Below are positions 52,455-60,668 of a stretch of 64,000 nucleotides of DNA, piece by piece. The stretch is from positions 201,735-265,734 of the forward strand of contig JADJZF010000004.1 of assembly GCA_016719395.1 (NCBI GenBank), read 5' to 3'. A program made the position numbers and the translations under genes. Each line of letters starts with the position of its first letter. Positions within the stretch are counted from its first letter, which is position 1. The notes under the pieces are model-generated. The model had not been told where the DNA came from. It did not search any database and saw only the letters and a program-made list of their open reading frames with translations. The stretch comes from Candidatus Amarobacter glycogenicus (GTDB lineage: Bacteria; Chloroflexota; Dehalococcoidia; Tepidiformales; Tepidiformaceae).

Positions 52455-52830
52455 GGTATCAGAGTTCGCGGTCGATCCGCCCGCCTGAAGAGGGCCGGGG
52501 ACCGGAGGAACCGCGGCCGGCGTAGGGGGTCGCAAATGCACAGCAAGCTTCACGCCGTCTACGGAGTATGGATTGTGCAGAGGGAAGGTCTGCGCTGAGC
52601 AGACCAGGCACTGCGGCCACTCTGGGCACGTGTCCCGAGTAGTTCGCAACAAGAGCCGGGCACAATCAAAGACCTGCACGAGGCAGGCGGCCCGGATCGC
52701 TCCCCTGGGGAGCGGCGGACGAGACCGAAGTCCCAGCAACGAGTGGCCGCTCTTCTTCGGGAGACCGCCCGGTAGCCCAAAGAATGAGCAGCGAATGAAG
52801 CAGGCCCCGAGTTTTCGGGGCCTGTTTGCG
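52455..52830 (+). ncRNA. Candidate structured non-coding RNA, about 370 nt
   Basis: No credible protein is found between 52298 and 52888. The stretch starts with a promoter-like sequence and ends in a strong terminator. Between them lie several perfect hairpins: GGTCTGC/GCAGACC with a 5-nt loop (52587-52605) and CGCTCC/GGAGCG (52698-52714), plus GGGCACGTGTCCC. I could not match it to RNase P, tmRNA, SRP or a known riboswitch. It might instead be a long leader, but it is closed by a terminator before the next gene. Confidence 0.4.
52801..52830 (+). terminator. Strong intrinsic terminator
   Basis: CAGGCCCCGA pairs perfectly with TCGGGGCCTG across a 4-nt loop, followed by TTTGCG. It is the strongest terminator-like hairpin noticed in the window, although no protein gene ends here. 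Confidence 0.7.
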
Positions 52831-52887
52831 TCCGGGGCGAACCCGGGCCTGGGTGCCCGCAATCGTTGGCTCCGCTAGGCTGCGCCT

Positions 52888-53361
52888 GTGGTTCGATTCG
52901 CACAGTTCGCTGCCGCTTTCGTGATCCTGACGGTGACGGTGTTTTCCGGTTCCTTCCCGGCGAGTGTCGGGCGCGCCTACACAGTCCAGACGGTCGAGGT
53001 CAGCGAACTCGGGTTCAACCCTGGCGTATGCCGGATGAACCGCGAGTACGTCCGCTTCCACAACGTGGGGGCGACACCGATTCGCGTCGTCCGCCCTGGT
53101 GTCGTCGCCAGCGACCCACCACTGCTGGATACCGGCTACGTAAAGCCGGGAGAGTACTCTTCGGAGATTGTCATCCCGCACGGCGGCAGCACGGTGTTTT
53201 ACGACTTCGACCGGCCGCAGCACTCGATGACGGTCGTGACTCCGGTGTTCGTCGAGTACTGGGAGCCGATCTGCACGCCGGACCCGGACTACACGCCACC
53301 GCAGCCTCCTTGCCGGACCAACCCGCACTGCCTGCGGCTCCCGGCACTGGCGATCGATTAA
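52888..53361 (+). CDS. Secreted cupredoxin-like protein 1
   Basis: The product is 157 residues from the GTG at 52888, with an N-terminal signal peptide. The mature part (VEVSELGFNPGVCRMNREYVRFHNVG, then IRVVRPGVV, then HSMTVVTP) has the Greek-key strand pattern of cupredoxins. It is clearly related to the protein at 53449-53982. The usual Cys-His-Met copper set near the C-terminus is not seen, although one His (HSM) is shared by both, so copper binding is doubtful. It probably acts outside the membrane. Confidence 0.6.
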   Translation: MVRFAQFAAAFVILTVTVFSGSFPASVGRAYTVQTVEVSELGFNPGVCRMNREYVRFHNVGATPIRVVRPGVVASDPPLLDTGYVKPGEYSSEIVIPHGGSTVFYDFDRPQHSMTVVTPVFVEYWEPICTPDPDYTPPQPPCRTNPHCLRLPALAID

Positions 53362-53448
53362 GCCGGCCTTTCCTTCCTGCTTTCCCCTTCGGGCGATGCT
53401 GGTTACGGTAAGTACCGCCCGTGGTGGGGGGGGGTCTTCGAGGTCGGC

Positions 53449-53982
53449 ATGCGTTTGGTTTCTTATCGGCCGCTCTTTGCGGCTTCGGCGCTGATGATGG
53501 CGCTATTCGGAGCGATCACACTGGCGGTTTTCAGCAGCGGCGAAACGCCCGCGCGAGCCGTCACGCGGTGGACCGTGGAAGTGAACACCGAGGGGTTCAA
53601 TCCCCGGCAGTGCAACATCGTCCGGAACGATGAAGTGGAGTTCAAGAACACGTCAAATCAGCCCATCCGCGTCTTCCACCCGGAGATCGGCGGCGCCCCG
53701 GCGGTCTTCGATGAGACGCTCGCCGCTGGAGCGACATCGAGCGCGCTTGGGTTCAACTTCGGCGGCACGTACGTGGTCGAGTCCGGACTCGGGCATTCGG
53801 TCACCATTTTCAACCCCAACACCGGACCAGGGACGCCGGGTTGTTCGAAGGAGGCGCCTACGCCCAGCCCGACGCCGACCGGTACAGCCACGCCCACCGC
53901 CACTCCCAAACCGCCGATGCCGGCGAAGTGCACCTGGAACGGCTGCGCGGTTGCCGTCGGGCTCGCTTCCGACGGCGATTAG
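53449..53982 (+). CDS. Secreted cupredoxin-like protein 2
   Basis: The product is 177 residues with a signal segment (MRLVSYRPLFAASALMMAL). The domain VEVNTEGFNPRQCNIVRNDEVEFKN, IRVFHPEIG, VESGLGHSVTIFNP matches its neighbour at 52888-53361 and shares GFNPxxC and HS-T. A Pro/Thr linker and a short Cys-containing end (MPAKCTWNGC) follow. The two are tandem paralogues. Confidence 0.6.
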   Translation: MRLVSYRPLFAASALMMALFGAITLAVFSSGETPARAVTRWTVEVNTEGFNPRQCNIVRNDEVEFKNTSNQPIRVFHPEIGGAPAVFDETLAAGATSSALGFNFGGTYVVESGLGHSVTIFNPNTGPGTPGCSKEAPTPSPTPTGTATPTATPKPPMPAKCTWNGCAVAVGLASDGD

Positions 53983-54016
53983 CGCCCTCCGCAGCCACCG
54001 AGGTTAGAATCCCGCG

Positions 54017-54748
54017 GTGGAAAATGTAGGCATTCGCGGGGCAAGCGGTCTGCTGGATGCAGTCGTGGCAACACCTCGCGAGGCTGGGCTGCGGCCGGCA
54101 GTCATCCTCATCCACGAGATCTTGGGGCTGAACGAAGACATGCGGGCGAAGGCGCAACGATTCGCCGACATGGGCTACGTCGCCCTCGCGCCAGACCTGT
54201 ACAGCACACGCGGCCCGATGCCGCTCTGTGTCGTCCGGACGGTACGTGGGCTTGGCGATGGCGCCGGTCCCGTTTTCGACGACCTTGAAGCGTGCAGGGC
54301 CTGGCTCGCCGGGCGGCCGGGAGTCGACCCGGGCCGGATCGGAGTGGCCGGGTTCTGCCTCGGGGGCGGGATCGCATTGCTCTTCGCCATCCGGGCGCCG
54401 GTGGGGGCGGCGGCGGTCTTTTACGGGAGTGTGCCGAAAGACCAACGGGATATGGAGGGCGTCTGCCCTGTCCTTGGCGGATTTGGCGGACGCGACAAAG
54501 TGTTTGGGAAGGGCGGCGAGCGACTGGCCGGCCACCTCCAGGGGTCCGGGGTGCCGGGCGACGTCGTGACCTATCCGGCGGCGGGCCACAGCTACATGAG
54601 TGACCATCGTGGCGTGGCGGCGAAACTCAGTTCCTGGGGCCCGATGCGGGTCGGTTACAACCAGGACGCGGCCGAAGATAGCTGGCGCCGCATCGAGGCA
54701 TTCTTCGGGGAACACCTGGGCACCGGGCCGAGGCCGGCGGCCGATTAG
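54017..54748 (+). CDS. Dienelactone hydrolase-family protein
   Basis: The product is 243 residues from the GTG at 54017. All catalytic residues can be placed: Glu34 (HEILGLNE), nucleophile Cys114 (GFCLGGG), Asp160 (GGRDKVFG) and His191 (AAGHSYMSDH). It hydrolyses dienelactone or related esters in aromatic or small-ester breakdown. The end overlaps the convergent MBL/rhodanese gene by four bases. Confidence 0.9.
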   Translation: MENVGIRGASGLLDAVVATPREAGLRPAVILIHEILGLNEDMRAKAQRFADMGYVALAPDLYSTRGPMPLCVVRTVRGLGDGAGPVFDDLEACRAWLAGRPGVDPGRIGVAGFCLGGGIALLFAIRAPVGAAAVFYGSVPKDQRDMEGVCPVLGGFGGRDKVFGKGGERLAGHLQGSGVPGDVVTYPAAGHSYMSDHRGVAAKLSSWGPMRVGYNQDAAEDSWRRIEAFFGEHLGTGPRPAAD

Positions 54749-56079
54749 TTACGGAGGAGTTCCTCCGCGCCGCCCTGGACGAGTGCGATAGCGTCGCGCC
54801 CGGACTTGAGGAGGACGCTCGCCGCCATCGTGGCGCGCTGGCCGCTGGCACAGACCACCAGCGAGCGAGCGGGTGCGGTATCGACCCATTCAGTGAGCTG
54901 ATCCAGGGGGAGGCTCAGCGCTCCCGGCAGCGGGCGTTCAAGCTGTTCGCTGGAGAAGCGCGTATCGAGTACTGGCATTTCGGCGGTGCGAAGGATTTCC
55001 CTCGCCCGGGCGCTATCGACGTGGGGCAGCCAGGCGGTTGGCCTCCGTGACAATTGCCAGTCCCGAAAAGGGAGATACCCGCGCACGTCTTCGTATCCGA
55101 TGCGGAAGAAGTCACGGGTGACGCGGTCGGCCTGGGCGCGGTCTTCGGAAACCAGCACGACGGGCGCGTTGAACGGGATGAGCCAGCCGGTATAGGCGAG
55201 GAGAGACGTGCTCTCCTCGATTTCGATCGAACCAGGGATGTGCGAACCGGCAAAAGACGCGCGGGGCCTCACGTCCACGACGGCAGCGGTTGTCGTGGCA
55301 ACCTCTTCCGGTGACAGCAGGCGGGGCCGAGGCGGCTCGCCATAAACCTTGGGGCCGTTCCGGTTGATCGGCGCCATGTAGCGGTAGTAGCCCGGGATCG
55401 GTGCAGGCGCGGCGAGCTGAATGGCAGCGAACGCTTCGGGAGTGAGGCTGGAGAGGGCGGGATTGCGTGTGAGTTCGGTGGAGAGCGGCCCGTAGCGCTC
55501 CAGAGTGGAACCCGTCGTACTGCAGAACGAACCGGCGCCGTGGGTGGGGAAGAGCGCCGCTGCCGATGGCAGAAGTCCACGCATGCGCTGTGCGGTTTCC
55601 CACTGGAGACGGGTCAGGTCGGCCGTGTGTTCCGGGCCAAGGAGGTCGCTGCGTCCGGCGCTGCCCATGAGCAGCGCACCGCCTGTGAAGGCCGCCCGCG
55701 TGTGGCCCCGCTCATCCACGCCAACGTAGGCAGTGTGTTCGTAGGTGTGGCCGGGCGCCGCGACGGCCCTGAGGGTGACGCCGCCGAACTGCAGCTCGGC
55801 GCCGTCTTCGAGCGCCAGGTGGGGGAACTCAAGGTCCGCCTTCGCGGGCGCGGCGATTCGCGCCCCGAGTGCTGCCAGTTCCCGGGCGCCCGAGAGGTAA
55901 TCGTTGTGGACATGGGTTTCGAGGACGTAATCGATGGAGGCGTTGTGTTCCCGCGCAGCCGCCAGCAGCGCGCGGACGTCGCGCTGAGGGTCGATGGCGG
56001 CGGCGGTCCCGTTGGCGACGACAAGGTAAGAAGCATCGCCGAGCGCCTCGGTGACGAACTGGAGGACTTTCAACGCCAT
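54745..56079 (-). CDS. MBL-fold/rhodanese protein (persulfide dioxygenase-like)
   Basis: The product is 444 residues. The N-terminal metallo-beta-lactamase domain has THVHNDYLSGA (His56, His58, Asp60) and a later GHTYEHTAYV, as in ETHE1/persulfide dioxygenases. Two rhodanese domains follow. The first (AVVDVRPRASFAGSHIPGSI) has no clear Cys; the second has Cys in VVCASGQRATMAAS. Such proteins oxidise glutathione or other low-molecular persulfides and move sulfane sulfur. The CDGSH protein upstream reads in the same direction. Confidence 0.88.
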   Translation of the reverse strand: MALKVLQFVTEALGDASYLVVANGTAAAIDPQRDVRALLAAAREHNASIDYVLETHVHNDYLSGARELAALGARIAAPAKADLEFPHLALEDGAELQFGGVTLRAVAAPGHTYEHTAYVGVDERGHTRAAFTGGALLMGSAGRSDLLGPEHTADLTRLQWETAQRMRGLLPSAAALFPTHGAGSFCSTTGSTLERYGPLSTELTRNPALSSLTPEAFAAIQLAAPAPIPGYYRYMAPINRNGPKVYGEPPRPRLLSPEEVATTTAAVVDVRPRASFAGSHIPGSIEIEESTSLLAYTGWLIPFNAPVVLVSEDRAQADRVTRDFFRIGYEDVRGYLPFRDWQLSRRPTAWLPHVDSARAREILRTAEMPVLDTRFSSEQLERPLPGALSLPLDQLTEWVDTAPARSLVVCASGQRATMAASVLLKSGRDAIALVQGGAEELLRN

Positions 56080-56133
56080 ACCTCAAGACGGGATTGCGCT
56101 GCACAGCTTAGCGCGTCCGCCTTCGAGGCAAGT

Positions 56134-56337
56134 TCAGCTCTCGGCGCGTGGCGCCGACTGGAACTCCGTAGTCTTGTGCGTCCCATCGCAGAATGGTTTC
56201 TTCGCCGAGGCGCCGCAGCGGCACAGGAAGATCGCGTCCTGGGTTTCGTAGGGCTTGCCGTCGGCATCCGTGAGCGTCGCTCCCCCTCGAATCACATAGG
56301 GACCGTTGTCGCGAATCGTGATGGTCGTGTCGGCCAT
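56134..56337 (-). CDS. CDGSH iron-sulfur domain protein
   Basis: The product is 67 residues from the ATG at 56337. The cluster ligands Cys39, Cys41, Cys50 and His54 are in LCRCGASAKKPFCDGTH, the complete CDGSH [2Fe-2S] motif. It is a small electron-transfer or redox-sensing protein, close to the persulfide-handling gene at 54745-56079. Confidence 0.9.
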   Translation of the reverse strand: MADTTITIRDNGPYVIRGGATLTDADGKPYETQDAIFLCRCGASAKKPFCDGTHKTTEFQSAPRAES

Positions 56338-56429
56338 TTGGAGTAACCCTCTTCTGTTTCGTAGGCAGCAGTATACGTGTAGTCCCGGTGGCGACAAGCA
56401 ACCGGCCCGGGATGCTTACAATGGCGCCC

Positions 56430-57149
56430 ATGGCCCGCGTTGCGCTGTTCGATCCCTGTTACATGTCGGCACTTCGTCCCCAGGACGCCGGCTTCGCGCG
56501 TCACGTCCTGGAGGCACTCGGCGACCAGGTGACCATGATCGACGGACGCTGCTGTGGCCAGCCGGCCTTCAACAGCGGCTTCCGCAACGAGGCACACAGT
56601 GTGGGGCGAGAGCTGTTGAAGGCAGCCCGTCCCCATCAGACGGTTGTCGTGCCTTCAGGCTCGTGTACCTCGATGGTCCGCCACTATCTGCCGACCCTTT
56701 TTGAGGGCCGGCGGGCGTCCGGGGCTGCCGCCATCGCCGGCCGTTTCGCGGACTTCGCCAGCTACGTGGCGGGCCACCCGGCCCTCCAGGATGTCGTGTT
56801 CAAGCTCGATGGCGTCGTCACTTACCACGATTCTTGCCACGCTCGGAGAGAGCTCCATGCCAGCGGCGCCGCGTTGCAGTTGCTGGGTCGCGTCGAAGGC
56901 CTCGAAGTGCGGCCGCTTCTCTACGAGGACGAGTGCTGTGGATTCGGCGGGACGTTCGCGGCCAAGCAGCCGGAGCTTTCGGTCGCGATGATGACCGCGA
57001 AGCTGGATGACATTGCCCTCACGGGGGCGCGGGTGGTTGTCTCTGCGGATTACTCCTGCCTCTCGCACATCGAAAGCGGAGCGCGCGGGATAGGCGTGCA
57101 GTTGCAGGGATGGACGCTTGCCGAGTTGCTTTCGCGGGCGCTCTCATGA
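56430..57149 (+). CDS. lutA: Lactate utilisation protein LutA (CCG-domain)
   Basis: The product is 239 residues from the ATG at 56430. The two CCG repeats are visible (GRCCGQPAFNSG and DECCGFGG), with companion cysteines in DPCYM, SGSCTSM and HDSCH, which bind iron-sulfur clusters as in glycolate/lactate oxidase subunits. The stop overlaps the start of the lutB-lutC fusion (ATGA). Together they should oxidise L-lactate to pyruvate. Confidence 0.92.
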   Translation: MARVALFDPCYMSALRPQDAGFARHVLEALGDQVTMIDGRCCGQPAFNSGFRNEAHSVGRELLKAARPHQTVVVPSGSCTSMVRHYLPTLFEGRRASGAAAIAGRFADFASYVAGHPALQDVVFKLDGVVTYHDSCHARRELHASGAALQLLGRVEGLEVRPLLYEDECCGFGGTFAAKQPELSVAMMTAKLDDIALTGARVVVSADYSCLSHIESGARGIGVQLQGWTLAELLSRALS

Positions 57150-58894
57150 AGACCTACCGGGAGCGAGCCAGCAGGGAGATACGGCTCGAGCGGCCATCGG
57201 CGACCGTCACGCCGATCATGCGGAAGCTCGTCGGCGATTCCCAGGCCATGCTCTCTCGCGGACCGGCGGATGCCCGCCAGCGAGCGTCCGCCGCCCGAGC
57301 GTACGCGATCGACAACCTGGAGGACCTGCACGTGCAGCTCCGTGGCCGGTTCGAGCGGCGCGGCATCGGCTACCACCGCTGCGCGACGGCTGAGGATGCG
57401 GTCGCGATGGTGCGGTCACTTCTTGGCGACGCGCGCCGCGTGGCGAAGTCGAAAACGATGGTCGGCGAGGAGATCGGCCTGACCCACGCGCTGCGCAAGG
57501 ACGGCATCGACGTCCTGGAGACGGACATCGGCGAGTACATCGTCGACATCGAAGGGCGCGGGCCGAGCCACATCACGGCCCCGGCGCTTCACCTGAACCG
57601 GGCGCGGATCAGGGAGATGCTCGCGCGGACCGGCGCCGACCTCCCGGACGATGACCCCACCCGGCTTAGCCGTCACGTGCGCGACGTGGTGGGAGATTTC
57701 TTCCAGGATTGCGATGCCGGGATCACCGGTGCGAACGCGGTGGTGGCGAGTTCGGGCCGCATTACCATCGTGGAGAACGAAGGGAACGTTTCGTTGGGCG
57801 TCAGCCACCCGAAGCTCCACATCGTGCTGACCGGCATCGAGAAGGTCGTCGCCGATGAAGCGGGGGCGCTGGCTATCCTCGAAGTGCTCGCCCCGAGCGC
57901 CACGGCACAGCCACTGACGTCGTTCAGTCACTTCCTGGCCGACCCGCTCCCGGGACAGCAACGGCACGTCGTCTTCGTCGACAATGGGCGTTCGCGCGCA
58001 CTGCGGGATCCGCGCTACCGCGAGGTCTTGAAGTGCGTTCGGTGCGGCGCTTGCATGAACAGTTGCCCGGTCTACCGGGTTGCCGGCGGCCTTTCTTACG
58101 GGTCTCCCTACATGGGGCCGATCGGTGCAGTCCTCGCGCCGCTGTTGTGGCCGGACGGCCGGTATGCGGACCTGCCCTTTGCTTCGAGCCTTTGCGGGCG
58201 TTGCACGGAGGTTTGCCCGGTGGGCATCCCGCTCCATCGCATGCTCCTGGACCTGCGCGCCGACGCGGTGAAGGGCCATCACGCGGCTGACCTGAAGGAG
58301 CGAACAGCCTGGAAACTGTGGGCACTCTCGTTCGGTGGGGCGACGCGTGCGCGCGCGGCGACGGCATTCACCCGAGTCGGCCTGCGCAGTTTCGGCCGGA
58401 CCTTGCGCCCGCCCGGCCCGCATCGCGATGACCCGCGGCTCTTGCCGGACCCGAGCATCGACCACGACCCGGAACTCTTGCTGAAGGCGTCCGCCCGCAG
58501 GAGCATTATCCCCGAGTCGGCTATCACGGAAGCGCTTCCCGCGAGCTTGCCGGAGCGTTTCGCCCATCGGGCGCGGCAGCTGGGAGTGGATGTCGTCGAC
58601 GCCTGCGTGCCCCGCGAGGGTGACCGTCTGGTTCGTGCCACCGCGGCGATCGCATCCACTGGAAGCGTCCTCCTGACCGGCGACCAGGCAGCACGCCGTC
58701 CGTTGCTGGCGGCCGGCCGAGTCGTCGTGATGGTCGACCCGGCGACAGTCGTGGCCTTCCCGCACGGCCTTGCGGCGCACCTCGGTGGTGGCGACGCGTT
58801 GATCCTGACGGGTGCGAGCAGGACGGCCGACGTGGAGAAGATCATCGTCCGTGGCATACATGGCGCAGAGGAGATGGTGGTGGTCCTCGGGTAA
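57146..58894 (+). CDS. lutB: Fused LutB-LutC lactate utilisation protein
   Basis: The product is 582 residues. Residues 1 to about 270 are a LUD domain (GITGANAVVASSGRITIVENEGN). Ferredoxin motifs follow: Cys297, 300, 303, 307 in KCVRCGACMNSCPVY and Cys350, 353, 357 in CGRCTEVCPVG. This much is LutB. From about residue 430 a second LUD domain appears (IASTGSVLLTGDQAARR, ending HGAEEMVVVLG), which corresponds to LutC, normally a separate protein. It is translationally coupled to lutA. Confidence 0.88.
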   Translation: MKTYRERASREIRLERPSATVTPIMRKLVGDSQAMLSRGPADARQRASAARAYAIDNLEDLHVQLRGRFERRGIGYHRCATAEDAVAMVRSLLGDARRVAKSKTMVGEEIGLTHALRKDGIDVLETDIGEYIVDIEGRGPSHITAPALHLNRARIREMLARTGADLPDDDPTRLSRHVRDVVGDFFQDCDAGITGANAVVASSGRITIVENEGNVSLGVSHPKLHIVLTGIEKVVADEAGALAILEVLAPSATAQPLTSFSHFLADPLPGQQRHVVFVDNGRSRALRDPRYREVLKCVRCGACMNSCPVYRVAGGLSYGSPYMGPIGAVLAPLLWPDGRYADLPFASSLCGRCTEVCPVGIPLHRMLLDLRADAVKGHHAADLKERTAWKLWALSFGGATRARAATAFTRVGLRSFGRTLRPPGPHRDDPRLLPDPSIDHDPELLLKASARRSIIPESAITEALPASLPERFAHRARQLGVDVVDACVPREGDRLVRATAAIASTGSVLLTGDQAARRPLLAAGRVVVMVDPATVVAFPHGLAAHLGGGDALILTGASRTADVEKIIVRGIHGAEEMVVVLG

Positions 58895-58984
58895 CAGCGG
58901 CCACCCCGGGGCTGGGGGCGTCTGGAATACGCGGCCAACTATCGTTAGCCTTCCCGAACACCTTCCCCTGGAGTACCTCACAGC

Positions 58985-60013
58985 ATGCCGCTTCGAATCG
59001 GACTCATCGGTGCGGGAGCAAACACCCGCACCCAGCACATCCCGGGCCTCCTCCGCGCACCGGACGTCGTCCTCGCCGGAGTCGCCAACCGGAGCATCGA
59101 AAGCGGCCAGCGGATCGCGGACGAGTTCGGGATCGCCCGGGTGTTCGACTCTGTCGAAGCGCTGCTGGCGGACCCGGGCATCGATGCCGTTTGTATCGGC
59201 ACCTGGCCCTATAAGCACCGCGAGTACAGCGTCAAGGCACTCGAAGCGGGCAAGCACGTGTTGTGCGAGGCCCGCATGGCGATGGACCTGGCGGAGGCCG
59301 AGGACATGCTCGCAGCCAGCGAACGGAACCCCGGCCTCGTCGCCCAGCTCGTGCCGGCTCCCTTCGACTTCAAGCTCGGGCCGACGATCACGCGGCTGAT
59401 CGAGGAGGGCGCCCTGGGCGAGATCCGCGAAGTCGCGGTAAACGTCCTGAACGCTTCCGCGCTTGACCCGGCCGTCCCGCTCCATTGGCGGCAACGCGCC
59501 GACTACTCCGGAAAGAACGTGATGATGTTCGGGATCTTCGTGGAGGTGATCCATCGCTGGCTTGGGGATCACGCCGATGTGACCGCTTCGGGCGACATCT
59601 TCGTCAAGGAGCGCCTGGACGCCGAGACAGGCAAGCTGCTGCCGGTGGCTGTTCCCGACACGTATATCGTCACTGGACACCTGGAGCGCGGCGCGCGCAT
59701 CACCCATCACTTCAGTTCTGTGACAGCCGGTGCGGATTCGAATGGCGTCACCGTCTTTGGGACGAAGGCCACTATTCGCTGGAAGATGGGCGACTCTGCC
59801 GTCATCCAGCCCCACGGCGGCGAGGCCACCCCGATCGTCGCCGACCCGGGCACCGATCGTGGCTGGAAAGTCGAGGAGGACTTCGTTGCCTCTGTCCGCG
59901 ACGGCGCCCCCGTCCGGCTGACCAGCTTCGCCGATGGCGTGCGCTACATGCGTGTCATCGATGCGGCACACGAAAGCGCCGCGACCGGACAGCGGGTGTT
60001 GATCCGAAGCTGA
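58985..60013 (+). CDS. Gfo/Idh/MocA-family oxidoreductase
   Basis: The product is 342 residues. The NAD(P)-binding GLIGAGANTRTQHIPGLL and the C-terminal domain (GTKATIRWKMGDS, VRYMRVIDAAHESA) define the family. The usual EKP catalytic-lysine motif is EARMAM here (VLCEARMAMDL), so a key residue appears to be missing and activity may be altered. The substrate is unknown. It starts 90 bp after the Lut genes in the same direction. Confidence 0.85.
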   Translation: MPLRIGLIGAGANTRTQHIPGLLRAPDVVLAGVANRSIESGQRIADEFGIARVFDSVEALLADPGIDAVCIGTWPYKHREYSVKALEAGKHVLCEARMAMDLAEAEDMLAASERNPGLVAQLVPAPFDFKLGPTITRLIEEGALGEIREVAVNVLNASALDPAVPLHWRQRADYSGKNVMMFGIFVEVIHRWLGDHADVTASGDIFVKERLDAETGKLLPVAVPDTYIVTGHLERGARITHHFSSVTAGADSNGVTVFGTKATIRWKMGDSAVIQPHGGEATPIVADPGTDRGWKVEEDFVASVRDGAPVRLTSFADGVRYMRVIDAAHESAATGQRVLIRS

Positions 60014-60026
60014 CGCCGATGGGTGC

Positions 60027-60509
60027 TCATGCGGTCACGGTGAAGGTGGCGTGCATACCTTTCGCGTAGTGCCCAATCGCCTGGTCGCCTACCTTCTCGA
60101 CGACGTTGCAAGCGAGTTCGTACTCACCCGGTTCGAGCGTAAGTGTCAGGGACTCTTCATCCCCCATGCGCAGGCCTTGCACCTGGCCAACCAGCGAAAG
60201 AGCGCCGTCGGAACCGCGCTTCATCACCTGCAGGTCGTGCGTCGTGCCACCTTCGTTCTCTCCGTGCATGTGCTCCATCGTGTGGACCGCCCAGAAGGTA
60301 ACTTCGCCGGCTTTGATGCTCGCCTGAGCCGGTTTGACCGCCCAGTTCACGAGGTCGACCCGGATGGCGCCCTCGGGCGCATCCTGCATGGAGGCCATGC
60401 CCCCGTCCGTCTTGCCCGGGTTGTCGCCGCCGCACGCGGACGCTGCCAGTGCCAGCGCGACGAACGCGAGCGTTGCGACACCGCCGGCACGAAGTGGAGG
60501 TAGATGCAT
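60027..60509 (-). CDS. Blue-copper lipoprotein (cupredoxin)
   Basis: The product is 160 residues, with a lipoprotein signal ending in SAC (Cys26). The cupredoxin domain keeps a full type-1 copper set: His91 (THDL), Cys134 (ACNV), His147 (GHYAKGM) and Met152. The spacing resembles sulfocyanin or plastocyanin-like carriers. It probably shuttles electrons at the outer face of the membrane. It is convergent with the Gfo/Idh gene. Confidence 0.85.
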   Translation of the reverse strand: MHLPPLRAGGVATLAFVALALAASACGGDNPGKTDGGMASMQDAPEGAIRVDLVNWAVKPAQASIKAGEVTFWAVHTMEHMHGENEGGTTHDLQVMKRGSDGALSLVGQVQGLRMGDEESLTLTLEPGEYELACNVVEKVGDQAIGHYAKGMHATFTVTA

Positions 60510-60668
60510 CAGAGGTCTCCCGGTTGTCTGTGCCGGTAGGGTACCCCCCCTATCCTGTGGCTCTCAACGTCTTCGGCGGCGATGCGCCGTGGGCGTGAAG
60601 CGCCCTCCGCCGCATCGCGCCGTTCCCCGTAGAATCCCGCCCACCGCCACATTCGGAGGAGTGCGTCC

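Noticed and set aside
52455..52830. RNase P RNA, tmRNA or SRP RNA at this place
   Set aside because: The conserved cores (for example GAGGAAAGTCC for RNase P, the tag frame for tmRNA, the GGAAG/AGCAG loop for SRP) were not found.
57416..59971. 851-codon minus-strand open frame across the Lut and Gfo/Idh genes
   Set aside because: It is a shadow of conserved genes on the plus strand.
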